Shown piece by piece: positions 17,744 to 27,038 of a DNA stretch of 64,000 bases. The stretch spans positions 24,376 through 88,375 of the forward strand of contig JAHDEJ010000024.1 of NCBI GenBank assembly GCA_020628865.1, in the 5' to 3' direction. Within the stretch, counting starts at the first letter, position 1; each line of letters begins with the position of its first letter. The notes beneath the pieces were generated by a model, which had not been told where the DNA came from, did no database searches, and worked only from the letters and a program-made list of their open reading frames with translations. The DNA comes from Acidimicrobiales bacterium. Its GTDB lineage: Bacteria > Actinomycetota > Acidimicrobiia > Acidimicrobiales > SHLQ01. Both the position numbers and the translations under genes were made by a program.

Positions 17744-18409
17744 ATGACCCGTCGGGTGCTGGTAACCGATGCCGAAGACTTCGTCGGCCCAGCCGCGGTG
17801 CGGCGCTTCCACGACGGAGGCGACACAGTCGTCACTCATACAGTTCCACTCGACACCCGAGCTGACGTCGCCGCCCTTGTTGCCGACGAGGGACCCTTCG
17901 ATGTTGTGATCGCCAACCTCGACGCCCCGATCACGGTTGCGCCGATCACCGACCACAACGACGACATCACCAGCAGGCTCTTCGGGCGTCTCGTCAACCC
18001 GCTGTTCTGGCTCCTCGAAGAGTGCCTCCCGTCGATGTACCGGGCTGGGTGGGGCGCGATCGTCGTCCCGACCTCGGCAACGGCGATCCGATCCTCATCG
18101 CACCCGATCGCTGGCTACGAAGTGGCCCGAGCGGCGCAGATGCAACTCGTCCGCAGCGCCGGCAGAGAAGCCGCTGCACACGGAGTGCGGGTCAACGGCA
18201 TCGCCCCCAACTTCATCGAGAACCCTTCCTACTTTCCGCCAGAGACCGTCGGTGAGCCCGAGTTCCAAGAGTCGTTGCGTCGTGAGGTGCCAGCACAGCG
18301 CCTGGGGCGAGGAGAGGAAGCCGCCGCGGCTATGTGGTGGCTGGCATCGGACCATGCCTCGTACATCTTCGGCGCGATCATCCCTACCGACGGCGGCTGG
18401 ACCCTCTAG
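17744..18409 (+). CDS. Halohydrin-dehalogenase-like SDR protein
   Basis: The 221-residue protein has the short-chain dehydrogenase fold, but the NAD-binding Gly-rich loop is replaced by TDAEDFVG (residues 8-15), which fits the T-x4-F/Y-x-G motif of halohydrin dehalogenases. The catalytic set is Ser111, Tyr125 and Arg129, with Arg where dehydrogenases have Lys. APNFIENPSYFPPE resembles the halide-site region (GPNYL...SPYFYP) of HheC. These enzymes close haloalcohols to epoxides and open epoxides with anions. The Ser-Tyr spacing is one residue longer than in HheC. The ATG at 17744 is preferred over upstream starts because it begins the fold. It converges on the IclR gene and overlaps it by four bases (CTAG). 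Confidence 0.75.
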   Translation: MTRRVLVTDAEDFVGPAAVRRFHDGGDTVVTHTVPLDTRADVAALVADEGPFDVVIANLDAPITVAPITDHNDDITSRLFGRLVNPLFWLLEECLPSMYRAGWGAIVVPTSATAIRSSSHPIAGYEVARAAQMQLVRSAGREAAAHGVRVNGIAPNFIENPSYFPPETVGEPEFQESLRREVPAQRLGRGEEAAAAMWWLASDHASYIFGAIIPTDGGWTL

Positions 18410-19230
18410 CGACCGCCGCGCAGCGGTGCGCCTGAGGTTTGGTGGTTCAGGTGTGGGGCCTGCGTGCCCGCAGCGGAAGCGAGGTCGTTCGAGATCTGAG
18501 TCGCGAGGCGCCGGACGGTTCGGGCGGCGTCGATCAGCGAGTCCTCGAATCGGAACTTCGGAGCAGTGATGCCGAGCGCAGCCACTGCCACGCCCGAAGG
18601 GCCACGGATCGGCGCGGAGCAGCCGACGACACCCTCCTCGAACTCGTCGATGACGATCGCGTAGCCGGCCTCCCGGGCCCGGGCGACTTCTGCCGCGAAC
18701 TTTGCAGGAGTCGTGCATCGAAGCCCGGGAGCTTCGGCGATGCGTCCGGGGGTGAGCCACGTGGCGGCGAGTTCGGGCGGTTCCGTCGCAAGAATCGCCC
18801 GGCAGGTCGAGCTGCTGGCGGCTGGGCCGGCGGCCCCGACCCGGGCATACAACGCCAGCGCATGCCGTGACGCCTCCGAGGCGATGATGATCGTCTCGTC
18901 TGCTCGAAGCACGACGACCTCGGCTGTCTCGCCGTAGGCCGAGGCGAGCTGCCGGAGGAAGGGGCGGCTCGCCGCGGCGACATGTGCTTCGAGGCTCTGC
19001 GCCGCGATGGTGTGCATGCGCCACCCGATCACGTAGCCCCGCGAGGAGCCGTCGCGATCCAGAATGCCCGCATCGGCCAAGGTCGAAAGGGCCCGTGAGA
19101 CCTGACTCTTGTCTCGTCCGGTCTGGGCGGCCAACTCGCTGACCGAACTCGGCGAGCCGTTGGCGGCGACGATGTGGTCGAGCAGATCGATGTCTCGGCT
19201 CAGTCCCGCTGCGTTCTTTCGCGGTGCCAT
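18406..19230 (-). CDS. IclR-family transcriptional regulator
   Basis: Residues 10-60 form the winged helix (SVSELAAQTGRDKSQVSRALSTLADAGILDRD). The rest is the IclR effector-binding domain, with AFASRxG-like and VVGCSAPIRGPSGVAVAALGIT motifs. The ATG at 19230 is chosen over the longer upstream frame because it gives the usual length (274). The gene faces away from the mttB-dddP operon across 93 bases and is the obvious candidate to control it. Confidence 0.9.
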   Translation of the reverse strand: MAPRKNAAGLSRDIDLLDHIVAANGSPSSVSELAAQTGRDKSQVSRALSTLADAGILDRDGSSRGYVIGWRMHTIAAQSLEAHVAAASRPFLRQLASAYGETAEVVVLRADETIIIASEASRHALALYARVGAAGPAASSSTCRAILATEPPELAATWLTPGRIAEAPGLRCTTPAKFAAEVARAREAGYAIVIDEFEEGVVGCSAPIRGPSGVAVAALGITAPKFRFEDSLIDAARTVRRLATQISNDLASAAGTQAPHLNHQTSGAPLRGGR

Positions 19231-19323
19231 ATGCACACATCGTAGGCAGCAGTTGCCATATACGCAATCCAACTTGTGCACAATCGACGCGCTGGTCACG
19301 ATGCCGTGGAGGGGAGGGCTCTC
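19231..19323. promoter_or_regulatory. Divergent control region between the IclR gene and the homoserine/DddP operon
   Basis: These 93 bases must hold both promoters. TTGCCATATACGCAA (19254-19268) is a partial palindrome (TTGC-N7-GCAA), and TGCACA near 19232 has an inverted partner TGTGCA near 19275. IclR proteins bind such short palindromes. GGAGGGGAGG at 19308-19317 is the ribosome site of the mttB gene. Confidence 0.45.
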
Positions 19324-20864
19324 ATGTCCGAACGAACGAGGCGTCGCCAGGGTCGGCGGGGAGCCGCGCAGGGACCGCCAGCGATCGAGCAGCCGCCGTT
19401 CCGCCTTCATCGGCGGTCTGTCGAGCCGACGCGTGTCGTCTCCGACGACGAGCTCGAAGCGGTGCACGAGTCATCGCTGGCGATCCTGCGCGATGTCGGC
19501 ATCGACGTGCTCCTGCCCGACGCTCGAGCGAGGCTCGAGGCGGCGGGTTGCACGGTGTCGATCTCTGACGACCGCGTGCGATTCGATCCTGAGATGGTCA
19601 TGGACTACGTCGGCTCTGCGCCGGCCGAGTTCACGCTGCATGCGCGCAACCCGGCTCACACCGTGCAGATCGGCGGCGACAATGTGGTGTTCTCCGCTGT
19701 CGCCAGCCCGCCCAATGTGAGCGACGCTGCCGGTGGGCGTCGTACGGGCAACATGGAGGACTTTCAGAACCTCGTGCGCCTGAGTCAGCACCTCAACGCG
19801 GTCCAGGTCCATGCGGGCTACCCGGTCGAGCCTGCGGACGTCCACGCCTCGGTTCGCCATCTCCACGCCATCGCGGACATTGCAAACTCAGCGACAAGGC
19901 CGTGAACGCCTACAGCCTCGGAGCCGACCGCAACCGCGACGCCCTCGAGATTCTTCGGATTGCGCACCAACTCTCGGACGACGAGATCGACGTCAACACG
20001 ATTGTGTACTCGGTCATCAACACATCGTCGCCGCTGCGCTTGGACGAGCCGATGTGCACCGGCATCATCGAATACGCCGCCCGGAACCAGGCGGTCGTCG
20101 TCACCCCATTTACGCTCGCAGGCGCCATGGCACCGGTCACCATCGCCGGGGCCGTTGCGCAGCAGAACGCGGAAGCGCTCGCCGGCATTTGCCTCGCCCA
20201 GGTTGTGCGACGAGGGGCGCCGGTCTTGTATGGCGGATTCACGTCGAACGTCGACATGAAGTCCGGTTCGCCCGCGTTCGGCACGCCAGAGTTCATGCAG
20301 GCCGCAATGCTCGGCGGGCAACTCGCCCGGCGGTACCGACTTCCATACCGCTCGTCGAACGTCAATGCGGCCAACGCAGTCGACGCCCAAGCCGGCTACG
20401 AATCGGTCTTCTCGCTGTGGGGAGCGATCATGGGCGGCGCCAACCTCGTATTCCATGGAGCTGGATGGTTGGAAGGCGGCCTCCGCGCGTCGTACGAGAA
20501 GATGGTCCTCGACGCCGACCTGATCAACATGGTCGCCACCTGGCTTCAACCGCTCGTCGTCGACGACGCAACGCTCGCCCTGGAAGCGATCGCCGAGGTC
20601 GGTCCCGGTGGACACTTCTTCGGGGTGCAGCACACGCAGGACCGATACCGCAACGCCTTCTACTCGCCGATGGTGTCGGACTGGCGCAACTTCGAATCGT
20701 GGGCCGAGGCCGGCTCGCCCACTGCCGACACCAAGACGGCAGCTCTGGCAGCCCAACTGCTCGCCGAATACCAGCAACCTCCCATGGACCCCGCCGTGCT
20801 CGAAGAGATCGATGCATTCGTCGATCGCCGAGTCGCCCAGGGCGGCGTCACGACCGACTTCTAG
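19324..20864 (+). pseudogene. MttB-superfamily (trimethylamine/betaine:corrinoid) methyltransferase, frameshifted
   Basis: Two adjoining frames (19324-19905 and from about 19884 to 20864) together make one MttB-type protein. The first holds AILRDVGIDVLLPDARARLE and PAEFTLHARNP; the second holds VTPFTLAGAMAPVTIAGAVA, PVLYGGFTSNVDMKSGSPAF and the GAGWLEGGLRASYEKMVLD block. One base is missing near 19885-19890, between HLHAIADIA and LSDKAVNAYSLGAD. It may be a real mutation or a sequencing error. No amber codon is involved, so it is a non-pyrrolysine member, related to glycine-betaine and carnitine demethylases. A paralogue without the shift lies at 39166-40701. It heads the operon that follows. 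Confidence 0.8.
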
Positions 20865-20891
20865 TCCGCACGAAAGAACGAGGAAGAAGTA

Positions 20892-23420
20892 ATGAAGACC
20901 AACGCACGAGTCGTCGTCGTCGGCGGAGGCGTCGTCGGTGCCAGCGTGCTGTACCACCTGACGAAGAACGGCTGGACCGACGTCGTCCTCCTCGAACGAA
21001 CCGAGCTGACGGCCGGTTCAACCTGGCATTCGGCCGGTGGCATGCACACTCTCAACGGCGACCCGAACGTCGCCAAACTCCAGCAGTACACGATCGAGCT
21101 GTACAAGGAGATCGAGGCCCTATCGGGTCGCGACTGTGGAATTCATTTGACCGGCGGACTCATGCTGGCCGACAGCGAGGAGCGCATGGACTGGCTGCGC
21201 ATGGCTCACGCTCGCGGTCGGTACCTCGGAATGGACACCGAGCTCATCAGCGTCGCGGAGGCGAAGAAGCTTATGCCGCTGCTCGAGGAGGAGTACTTCG
21301 TGGGAGCGATGTACGACGCCCACGAAGGTCACGTCGATCCCTCCGGCGTGACCCACGCGTACGCCCAGTGCGCCCGAGACAACGGCGCTTCCATTCACCG
21401 CAACAGTTGGGTCCGCTCGCTGGCTCGAACCGCCGAAGGCTGGGACGTCGAGGTCATCGAGACATCCAGTGGCGAGGTAAAGGGCACCATCAGCTGCGAA
21501 CACGTCGTCAACGCCGGTGGCCTCTGGGCCCGCGAGGTCGGCCGCATGGCCGGCGTCGAACTGCCGGTGCTCGCCATGGAGCACATGTACCTGCTGACCG
21601 AGGACATTCCCGCCATCGCCGACTACAACGCCGAACACGGCGAGGTCCTGCACTGCATCGACTTCGGCGGCGAGATCTACATGCGTCAAGAAGGCGGCGG
21701 GCTGCTGCTCGGCACGTACGAGCAAGGCGGCAAACCATGGTCGGTCGAGGAGACCCCATGGGACTTCGGCATGCGGCTCCTCACCCCCGACCTCGACCGG
21801 ATCGCAGAGTCGCTCGACGTCGGCTTTCGTCACTTCCCCGTGTTCGAGGACGCCGGTATCAAACAGGTCATCAACGGCCCGTTCACCTTCGCCCCCGACG
21901 GCAACCCGCTGCTCGGTCCGATCCGCGGCCTCCCCGGCTTCTGGAGCGCATGCGCCGTCATGGCTGGGCTCAGCCAGGGCGGCGGTGTCGGTCTGTCGCT
22001 CGCCAACTGGATGACCGACGGCGATCCAGGCTTCGACATCTGGGGGATGGATGTCGCACGGTACGGCGACTACGCCACGCTCGAATACACGAGCGAGAAG
22101 GTGCAGGAGAACTACAGCCGACGGTTCCGTATCCAGTTCCCTAACGAGGTGCTCCCGGCCGCACGCCCTTTTGAAACGTCGCCGATCTACGACCGGCTCG
22201 TCGCTGAAAACGCGGTCTGGGGCGACGCGTACGGACTCGAAAGCGCACTGTGGTTCCAGAAGCCGGGACTCGACCCGGTCGAGGAGGTCACCTTCGGCCG
22301 CTCCAACGCCTGGGACTCCGTTCGCGAAGAATCCCTCGCTGTTCGCAGCGGCGTCGGGGTCATGGAGACGACCGGCTTCGCCAAGTTCGTCTTCAGCGGC
22401 GCGGATGCGCGGAGCTATCTCGATTCGATCATCACCAACCGACTGCCGGCTCCGGGACGAATGGTCCTGGCGCCGATGGTCAACCACAACGGCAAGCTCA
22501 TCGGCGATCTCACCGTCGCCTGTCTTGGGCCGACGCCCGGCGTTGCCGAAGGTCCTCGCACCACACCGACCGGTGGCGCAACGCAGAACACGGGCGACCA
22601 GGAACGCTTCGTCGTGTTCGGTTCGGGCGTGGCAACCCGCTTCTACGAGCGTTGGTTCGATCAGACGATCCCGACCGGCGCCAACGTCGCATACAGCACG
22701 TTGGGCTGGGACCTCTGTGGTCTCGCCATCGCAGGACCACGGTCAAGAACACTGCTCGAGCGGCTCACCACGACCGACGTGTCCGGCGAGGCGTTCCGGT
22801 TCATGGACTTCCGACAGCTCGACCTGGGGCCGATCCCGGTGTGGTGCGGGCGGGTCTCGTTCTCAGGCGACCTGGGATATGAGTTCTGGATGTCGTCGAG
22901 TCGACAACGGGCGACGCTCGACCTGCTGCAACGAGAAGGTGAAGACTTGGGCCTGCGATTGTTCGGCCTGCACGCGCTCGATTCGCTTCGCCTCGACAAG
23001 GGCTTTGGCACGTGGGGCCGCGAATATCGGCCGATCTACGACCCTTACGAGGCCGGCCTCGGCCGTTTCGTGAAGCTCGACAAAGGCGACTTCATCGGCC
23101 GCGAGGCGTTGGTGGCAGCCCAAACAACGGGGCCGGAGCGTCGACTGCTCACATGGACTGTCGACACCGACCCGGGGCGCGGCGGCGCCGACGTCATTGG
23201 CGACGAGCCGATCTGGCACGACGGCGAGGTCGTCGGGTGGGTCACCTCGGGTGGCTACTCCCATCACATGGATACCTCGGTGGCCATGGGTTACGTGCCT
23301 GCCGAACTCGCCGGTTCGGACGGAGCGTTTGAGATCGAGATCCTCGGGGTCCGCAGACAGGCGGCGCTCGTCGACGGTTGTCTCTGGGATTCCGCGGGCG
23401 AACGAATGAGAAAGGCCTGA
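20892..23420 (+). CDS. FAD-dependent demethylase of the dimethylglycine/sarcosine dehydrogenase family (DAO-GcvT fusion)
   Basis: The 842 residues combine an N-terminal DAO flavin domain (VVVVGGGVVGASVLYHL, STWHSAGGMH near residue 45, GPFTFAPDGNPLLGP) with a C-terminal tetrahydrofolate-binding aminomethyltransferase part (DSVREESLAVRSGVGVMETT, FSGDLGYEFWM, LDSLRLDKGFGTWGREY). Family members oxidatively remove N-methyl groups and pass the one-carbon unit to THF. A Thr/Gly-rich insertion near residues 552-572 is unusual. The exact N-methylated amino acid cannot be read from the sequence. The operon suggests an N-methylated homoserine or a betaine-type osmolyte. Confidence 0.88.
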   Translation: MKTNARVVVVGGGVVGASVLYHLTKNGWTDVVLLERTELTAGSTWHSAGGMHTLNGDPNVAKLQQYTIELYKEIEALSGRDCGIHLTGGLMLADSEERMDWLRMAHARGRYLGMDTELISVAEAKKLMPLLEEEYFVGAMYDAHEGHVDPSGVTHAYAQCARDNGASIHRNSWVRSLARTAEGWDVEVIETSSGEVKGTISCEHVVNAGGLWAREVGRMAGVELPVLAMEHMYLLTEDIPAIADYNAEHGEVLHCIDFGGEIYMRQEGGGLLLGTYEQGGKPWSVEETPWDFGMRLLTPDLDRIAESLDVGFRHFPVFEDAGIKQVINGPFTFAPDGNPLLGPIRGLPGFWSACAVMAGLSQGGGVGLSLANWMTDGDPGFDIWGMDVARYGDYATLEYTSEKVQENYSRRFRIQFPNEVLPAARPFETSPIYDRLVAENAVWGDAYGLESALWFQKPGLDPVEEVTFGRSNAWDSVREESLAVRSGVGVMETTGFAKFVFSGADARSYLDSIITNRLPAPGRMVLAPMVNHNGKLIGDLTVACLGPTPGVAEGPRTTPTGGATQNTGDQERFVVFGSGVATRFYERWFDQTIPTGANVAYSTLGWDLCGLAIAGPRSRTLLERLTTTDVSGEAFRFMDFRQLDLGPIPVWCGRVSFSGDLGYEFWMSSSRQRATLDLLQREGEDLGLRLFGLHALDSLRLDKGFGTWGREYRPIYDPYEAGLGRFVKLDKGDFIGREALVAAQTTGPERRLLTWTVDTDPGRGGADVIGDEPIWHDGEVVGWVTSGGYSHHMDTSVAMGYVPAELAGSDGAFEIEILGVRRQAALVDGCLWDSAGERMRKA

Positions 23421-23422
23421 TC

Positions 23423-24745
23423 ATGGCTAACGAGAATCAGTACGACGCCATCATCATCGGTGCGGGCGTGATCGGTGCGGCTATCGGCTACGAACTGTCG
23501 AAGGCAGGCCGTCGAACGCTCAACATCGACAAGCTGCCCGCAGCCGGGTATGGGTCGACGAGCAATACGTGCGCCATCATTCGCTTCAGCTACAGCACCT
23601 ACGACGGTGTCGCGATGGCGTGGGAGGGACAGCACTACTGGGTCAACTGGCGGGAGTACCTCGGCGGCGACGTCGACGAACGCGGTTTGATCGACTTCGT
23701 CCAGTGCGGCACCGCCCTGCTGAAGAAGTCCGGAGGGCACTCGCACCACGAGAAGGTCGTGCCGCTGCTCACCGAGCTCGACATCCCGTTCGAGGACTGG
23801 GACCTCCCTGCGTTGCTCGATCGGCTGCCTGCGCTCAACGGATCGGTGTTCGGCCCGCCGAAGCGTCCCGACGATGACGGGTTCTGGGCCGAGCCGACCG
23901 AACAACTTCTCGGCGCCGTGTGGACGCCCGACGCCGGGTACATCTCCGATCCGCAACTGTCGACCCACAACCTCCAGCGGGCGTGTGAGAACGTCGGCGG
24001 CGAGTTCGTGTTCAACACCGAAGTGACGGCCATCAACCAGGCCGCTGGTCGGGTCACCGGAGTCACCTTGTCGACCGGCGAGACGATCTCGGCGCCCGTG
24101 GTCGTGAATGTTGCCGGCCCCCACAGCTTCGTCGTCAATCGTATGGCTGGGCTCGAAGGCACCATGAACATCGGGACCAAGGCACTTCGCCACGAGGTGC
24201 ACCACGTCGCCTCGCCCGACGGCGTCAACTACGGCGCGACCGGCTGCCACGTGCAGGACGGTGACACCGGCATCTATTTCCGGCCCGAGTCCGGCGACAA
24301 CATCCTCATCGGTTCCGAAGACCCCGACTGCGACCCGCAGGAATGGATCGAGGACCCCGACGACTACGACACCGAGGTCTCACAGGAACAATGGGAAGCC
24401 CAGGTGCTCCGGCTCGCACGGCGAATGCCCGACCTCGGTGTGCCCAACACCAAGCGGGGCGTCGTCGACCTCTACGACGTCGCCGACGATTGGATCCCGA
24501 TTTACGACAAGACCGATCTCGGCGGCTTCTACGTCGCGATCGGCACGTCGGGCAACCAGTACAAGAACGCCGGAGTCGCGGCGGCCGCGATGGCTGAGCT
24601 CATCGACGCGGTCGAGGGCGGTCATGACCACGACGCAGAGCCCGTCGTCCACGTGGGGCGCTACACCGGACTCGAGATCGACATGTCGAGCTTCGGTCGG
24701 AACCGTGAGATCAACCCGAACAGCAGCTTCTCGGTGAACGGTTAG
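23423..24745 (+). CDS. FAD-dependent oxidoreductase of the DAO family (sarcosine-oxidase-beta-like)
   Basis: The 440-residue protein begins with the dinucleotide fold IIIGAGVIGAAIGYELSKAG and has the DAO layout: a STSNTCAIIRFSYST region, VVVNVAGPHS, and the C-terminal FYVAIGTSGNQYKNAG. Such enzymes oxidise the C-N bond of N-methyl amino acids or amino acids. There is no GcvT part, unlike the gene before it, from which it is separated by two bases. The ATG at 23423 has GAGAAAGG 8 nt upstream. A role in removing the next methyl group is inferred from the order of the operon. Confidence 0.85.
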   Translation: MANENQYDAIIIGAGVIGAAIGYELSKAGRRTLNIDKLPAAGYGSTSNTCAIIRFSYSTYDGVAMAWEGQHYWVNWREYLGGDVDERGLIDFVQCGTALLKKSGGHSHHEKVVPLLTELDIPFEDWDLPALLDRLPALNGSVFGPPKRPDDDGFWAEPTEQLLGAVWTPDAGYISDPQLSTHNLQRACENVGGEFVFNTEVTAINQAAGRVTGVTLSTGETISAPVVVNVAGPHSFVVNRMAGLEGTMNIGTKALRHEVHHVASPDGVNYGATGCHVQDGDTGIYFRPESGDNILIGSEDPDCDPQEWIEDPDDYDTEVSQEQWEAQVLRLARRMPDLGVPNTKRGVVDLYDVADDWIPIYDKTDLGGFYVAIGTSGNQYKNAGVAAAAMAELIDAVEGGHDHDAEPVVHVGRYTGLEIDMSSFGRNREINPNSSFSVNG

Positions 24746-24777
24746 TTGCGGGTACTGGCGATGGCGAGGAAGTAGCG

Positions 24778-25614
24778 ATGACCATCATCAGGGTCCCAGG
24801 ATCGTCGGCGAATCTCGGCCCCGGTTTCGATGTGCTCGGGATGGCCGTCGACCGGTACCTCGACTTTCGACTGGTCGACGATGACGTCGATGCGAGCGAC
24901 TCCAATTGGCGTCTCTACGACGCTGACGAAACCCATCTCGCCGTGCGAACGTTTCGCGAAGCCGGGGGACAAGGCCGCGTCTGTATCGCGTCGGCGATCC
25001 CGCCCGCCCGCGGTCTCGGCTTCTCTGGCGCTGCGAGAGCAGCGGGGCTGTTCGCGGCAGCGATCCAGCAGGGTTCGTCGATCGAAGAGTCGCGAGACGA
25101 GGTCTTTGCGAGTGCCTCCGAGCTCGAAGGTCACAGCGACAACGTCGCCGCTTCGATCTACGGCGGCGTCACGGTCGCGGCCGGCGGAGTGGTCGAACGG
25201 TTTCCTCTCGGACAGGACCTTGCCGTCGTTTTGTGGATCCCCGCGAATGGTTCCGGAACCGACGCCTCACGTCGGTCGCTTCCCGAGCACTACCGACGCG
25301 ACGATGTCGTCTTCAACCTGGGGCGGGTCGCGCTATTCGCCGCCGCCCTTGCGAGCGGGTCGCTTGATCGGCTGGAGCTCGCCACGCAGGACCGTCTCCA
25401 TCAAGAGCAGCGGTTGTCGGATCTGCCAGAGTCGGCCATGGCGTTGCGCTGTGCCCAAGACGCTGGGGCGTACTGTGCCTGGTTGTCGGGTAGCGGCCCG
25501 ACCGTCGCGGCGTTCTGCGACCCGACCAATGCACGCGACATCGCCGCACGGCTTCCAGACGAGGCCGAGGTCGCGATCGCCGAAATCGACGACCGGGGCG
25601 CACGATGTCTGTGA
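24778..25614 (+). CDS. thrB: Homoserine kinase (GHMP family)
   Basis: The enzyme phosphorylates the hydroxyl of homoserine. The 278 residues have the N-terminal VPGSSANLGPGFDVLGMAV, the ATP loop PPARGLGFSGAARAAGL (family form PxxxGLGSSAA) and the C-terminal GAYCAWLSGSGPTVAAF. It overlaps thrC by ten bases. Placing thrB in a demethylase operon rather than with hom and the lysine/methionine genes is unusual and is the main clue that homoserine is an intermediate here. Confidence 0.93.
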   Translation: MTIIRVPGSSANLGPGFDVLGMAVDRYLDFRLVDDDVDASDSNWRLYDADETHLAVRTFREAGGQGRVCIASAIPPARGLGFSGAARAAGLFAAAIQQGSSIEESRDEVFASASELEGHSDNVAASIYGGVTVAAGGVVERFPLGQDLAVVLWIPANGSGTDASRRSLPEHYRRDDVVFNLGRVALFAAALASGSLDRLELATQDRLHQEQRLSDLPESAMALRCAQDAGAYCAWLSGSGPTVAAFCDPTNARDIAARLPDEAEVAIAEIDDRGARCL

Positions 25615-27038
25615 ACAACAGGCGGGAGAGCGACACCGTGGTGTACAGGAGCACCCGCGGCGGTGCAGCTGGAGTGGGCTTTGGCGACGTGCTGCTCGAC
25701 GGTTTGGCGCCAGACGGTGGGCTCTATGTTCCGGATCGGATTCCTGGGCCGGTCCCGTCGGTGGCCGACCGGCCGTACGTCGACGCAGCCCCGGATCTCA
25801 TGTGGCCCTTCGTCGCGGGAGCGATCGATCGGGAGACCTTCGGCAAGCTCGTCAGGGAGGCGTACTCAACGTTTACGCACCCAGAGGTGATCCCGCTCGT
25901 CGCGCTGGGCTCTGGGCAGTGGATTGCGGAGCTCTTCCACGGACCCACGCTTGCGTTCAAAGATCTCGCGATGCAGCTGCTCGGAAAGCTGTTCGAACAT
26001 CAGCTCACCGCAACCGGCCGACACGTCACGATCATCGGTGCGACCTCGGGCGACACCGGGGCCGCCGCGATCGAAGCGTTCCGAGGTCGCTCGAACATCG
26101 AGGTCGTGATCCTTCACCCCAACGAACGGGTGTCGGAGGTGCAACGGCGCCAGATGACCACCGTGACCGACGACAACGTCGTCAACCTCGCGATCGACGG
26201 GACCTTCGACGACTGTCAGGATCTCGTCAAAGCGGCGCTCGCAGACAGCGAGCTCACCGGAGTCTTCGATCTGACGGTCGTGAACTCGATCAACTGGGGT
26301 CGCATCGTCGCCCAAACCGCGTACGTCCATTGGATCGCTCAGCGGTGTTCCAGCGACGGGCCGATCGACCTGGTGGTGCCGACCGGCAACTTCGGCAACA
26401 TCTACGCGGCTCGCGTCGCCCAGCGGATGGGAGCGCCGATCGGTCGTCTCGTCGTGGCCACAAATCGCAATGCGGTCCTGGCCAGTTTCGTCAACGACGC
26501 GTCGATGACCATTGGGCCGGTCGAGCCATCCCTGTCCCCGAGCATGGACATCCAAGTGCCCAGCAATCTCGAACGACTGCTGTCCGAGCTCTTCGACGAT
26601 GACGGTACGGCGGTCGCGCGAGCGGTCCACACCCTCAGAACCACCGGCTCGCTCGTGCTCGACGACGCGACCGCTACCCGCGTGGCTCAGGGATGGTCGG
26701 CAGCGACGATCGACGACGACGAAACGGTCGAGATCATGACCGAGACGTACGCCGCGACCGGGCGTCTCGTCGATCCCCACACCGCCGTGGGGATCGGAGC
26801 AGCCCGGGCGGCATCGACCGAGCGAACGCAGGTCGTCCTGGCCACCGCACATCCCGCCAAGTTCCCCGACACCGTCGAGGAGGCGACCGGGCGCTGGCCC
26901 GACCTTCCCCCTCACCTCGACAGTCTTTACGACCTCGACGAGCAGTACTCGATCGTGCCGAACGAACTCGCTGCAGTTGCGCGAGCAATGACGGACGCGC
27001 TCGGGGTCGGCTCGCCATCACATGTGAGGAGAAGCTGA
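25605..27038 (+). CDS. thrC: Threonine synthase
   Basis: This PLP enzyme converts O-phosphohomoserine to threonine. The start YRSTRGGAAGVGFGDVLLDG and LAPDGGLYVPD, the PLP lysine in FHGPTLAFKDLAMQ, the phosphate loop GATSGDTGAAAI and the later VVPTGNFGNIYAARVA identify it as the long (about 470-residue) class. Its stop shares one base with the kbl start (TGATG), so translation is coupled. Confidence 0.95.
   Translation: MSVNNRRESDTVVYRSTRGGAAGVGFGDVLLDGLAPDGGLYVPDRIPGPVPSVADRPYVDAAPDLMWPFVAGAIDRETFGKLVREAYSTFTHPEVIPLVALGSGQWIAELFHGPTLAFKDLAMQLLGKLFEHQLTATGRHVTIIGATSGDTGAAAIEAFRGRSNIEVVILHPNERVSEVQRRQMTTVTDDNVVNLAIDGTFDDCQDLVKAALADSELTGVFDLTVVNSINWGRIVAQTAYVHWIAQRCSSDGPIDLVVPTGNFGNIYAARVAQRMGAPIGRLVVATNRNAVLASFVNDASMTIGPVEPSLSPSMDIQVPSNLERLLSELFDDDGTAVARAVHTLRTTGSLVLDDATATRVAQGWSAATIDDDETVEIMTETYAATGRLVDPHTAVGIGAARAASTERTQVVLATAHPAKFPDTVEEATGRWPDLPPHLDSLYDLDEQYSIVPNELAAVARAMTDALGVGSPSHVRRS

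Noticed and set aside
19324..20864. Two separate genes, or a pyrrolysine-type MttB
   Set aside because: The two frames complement each other along one MttB fold, and the first ends in TGA after a missing base, not in an amber codon that could encode pyrrolysine.
19811..22144. 777-residue plus-strand frame over the mttB and DMGDH-like genes
   Set aside because: The composition is Arg/Pro/His-rich and the true frames carry clear MttB and DAO motifs.
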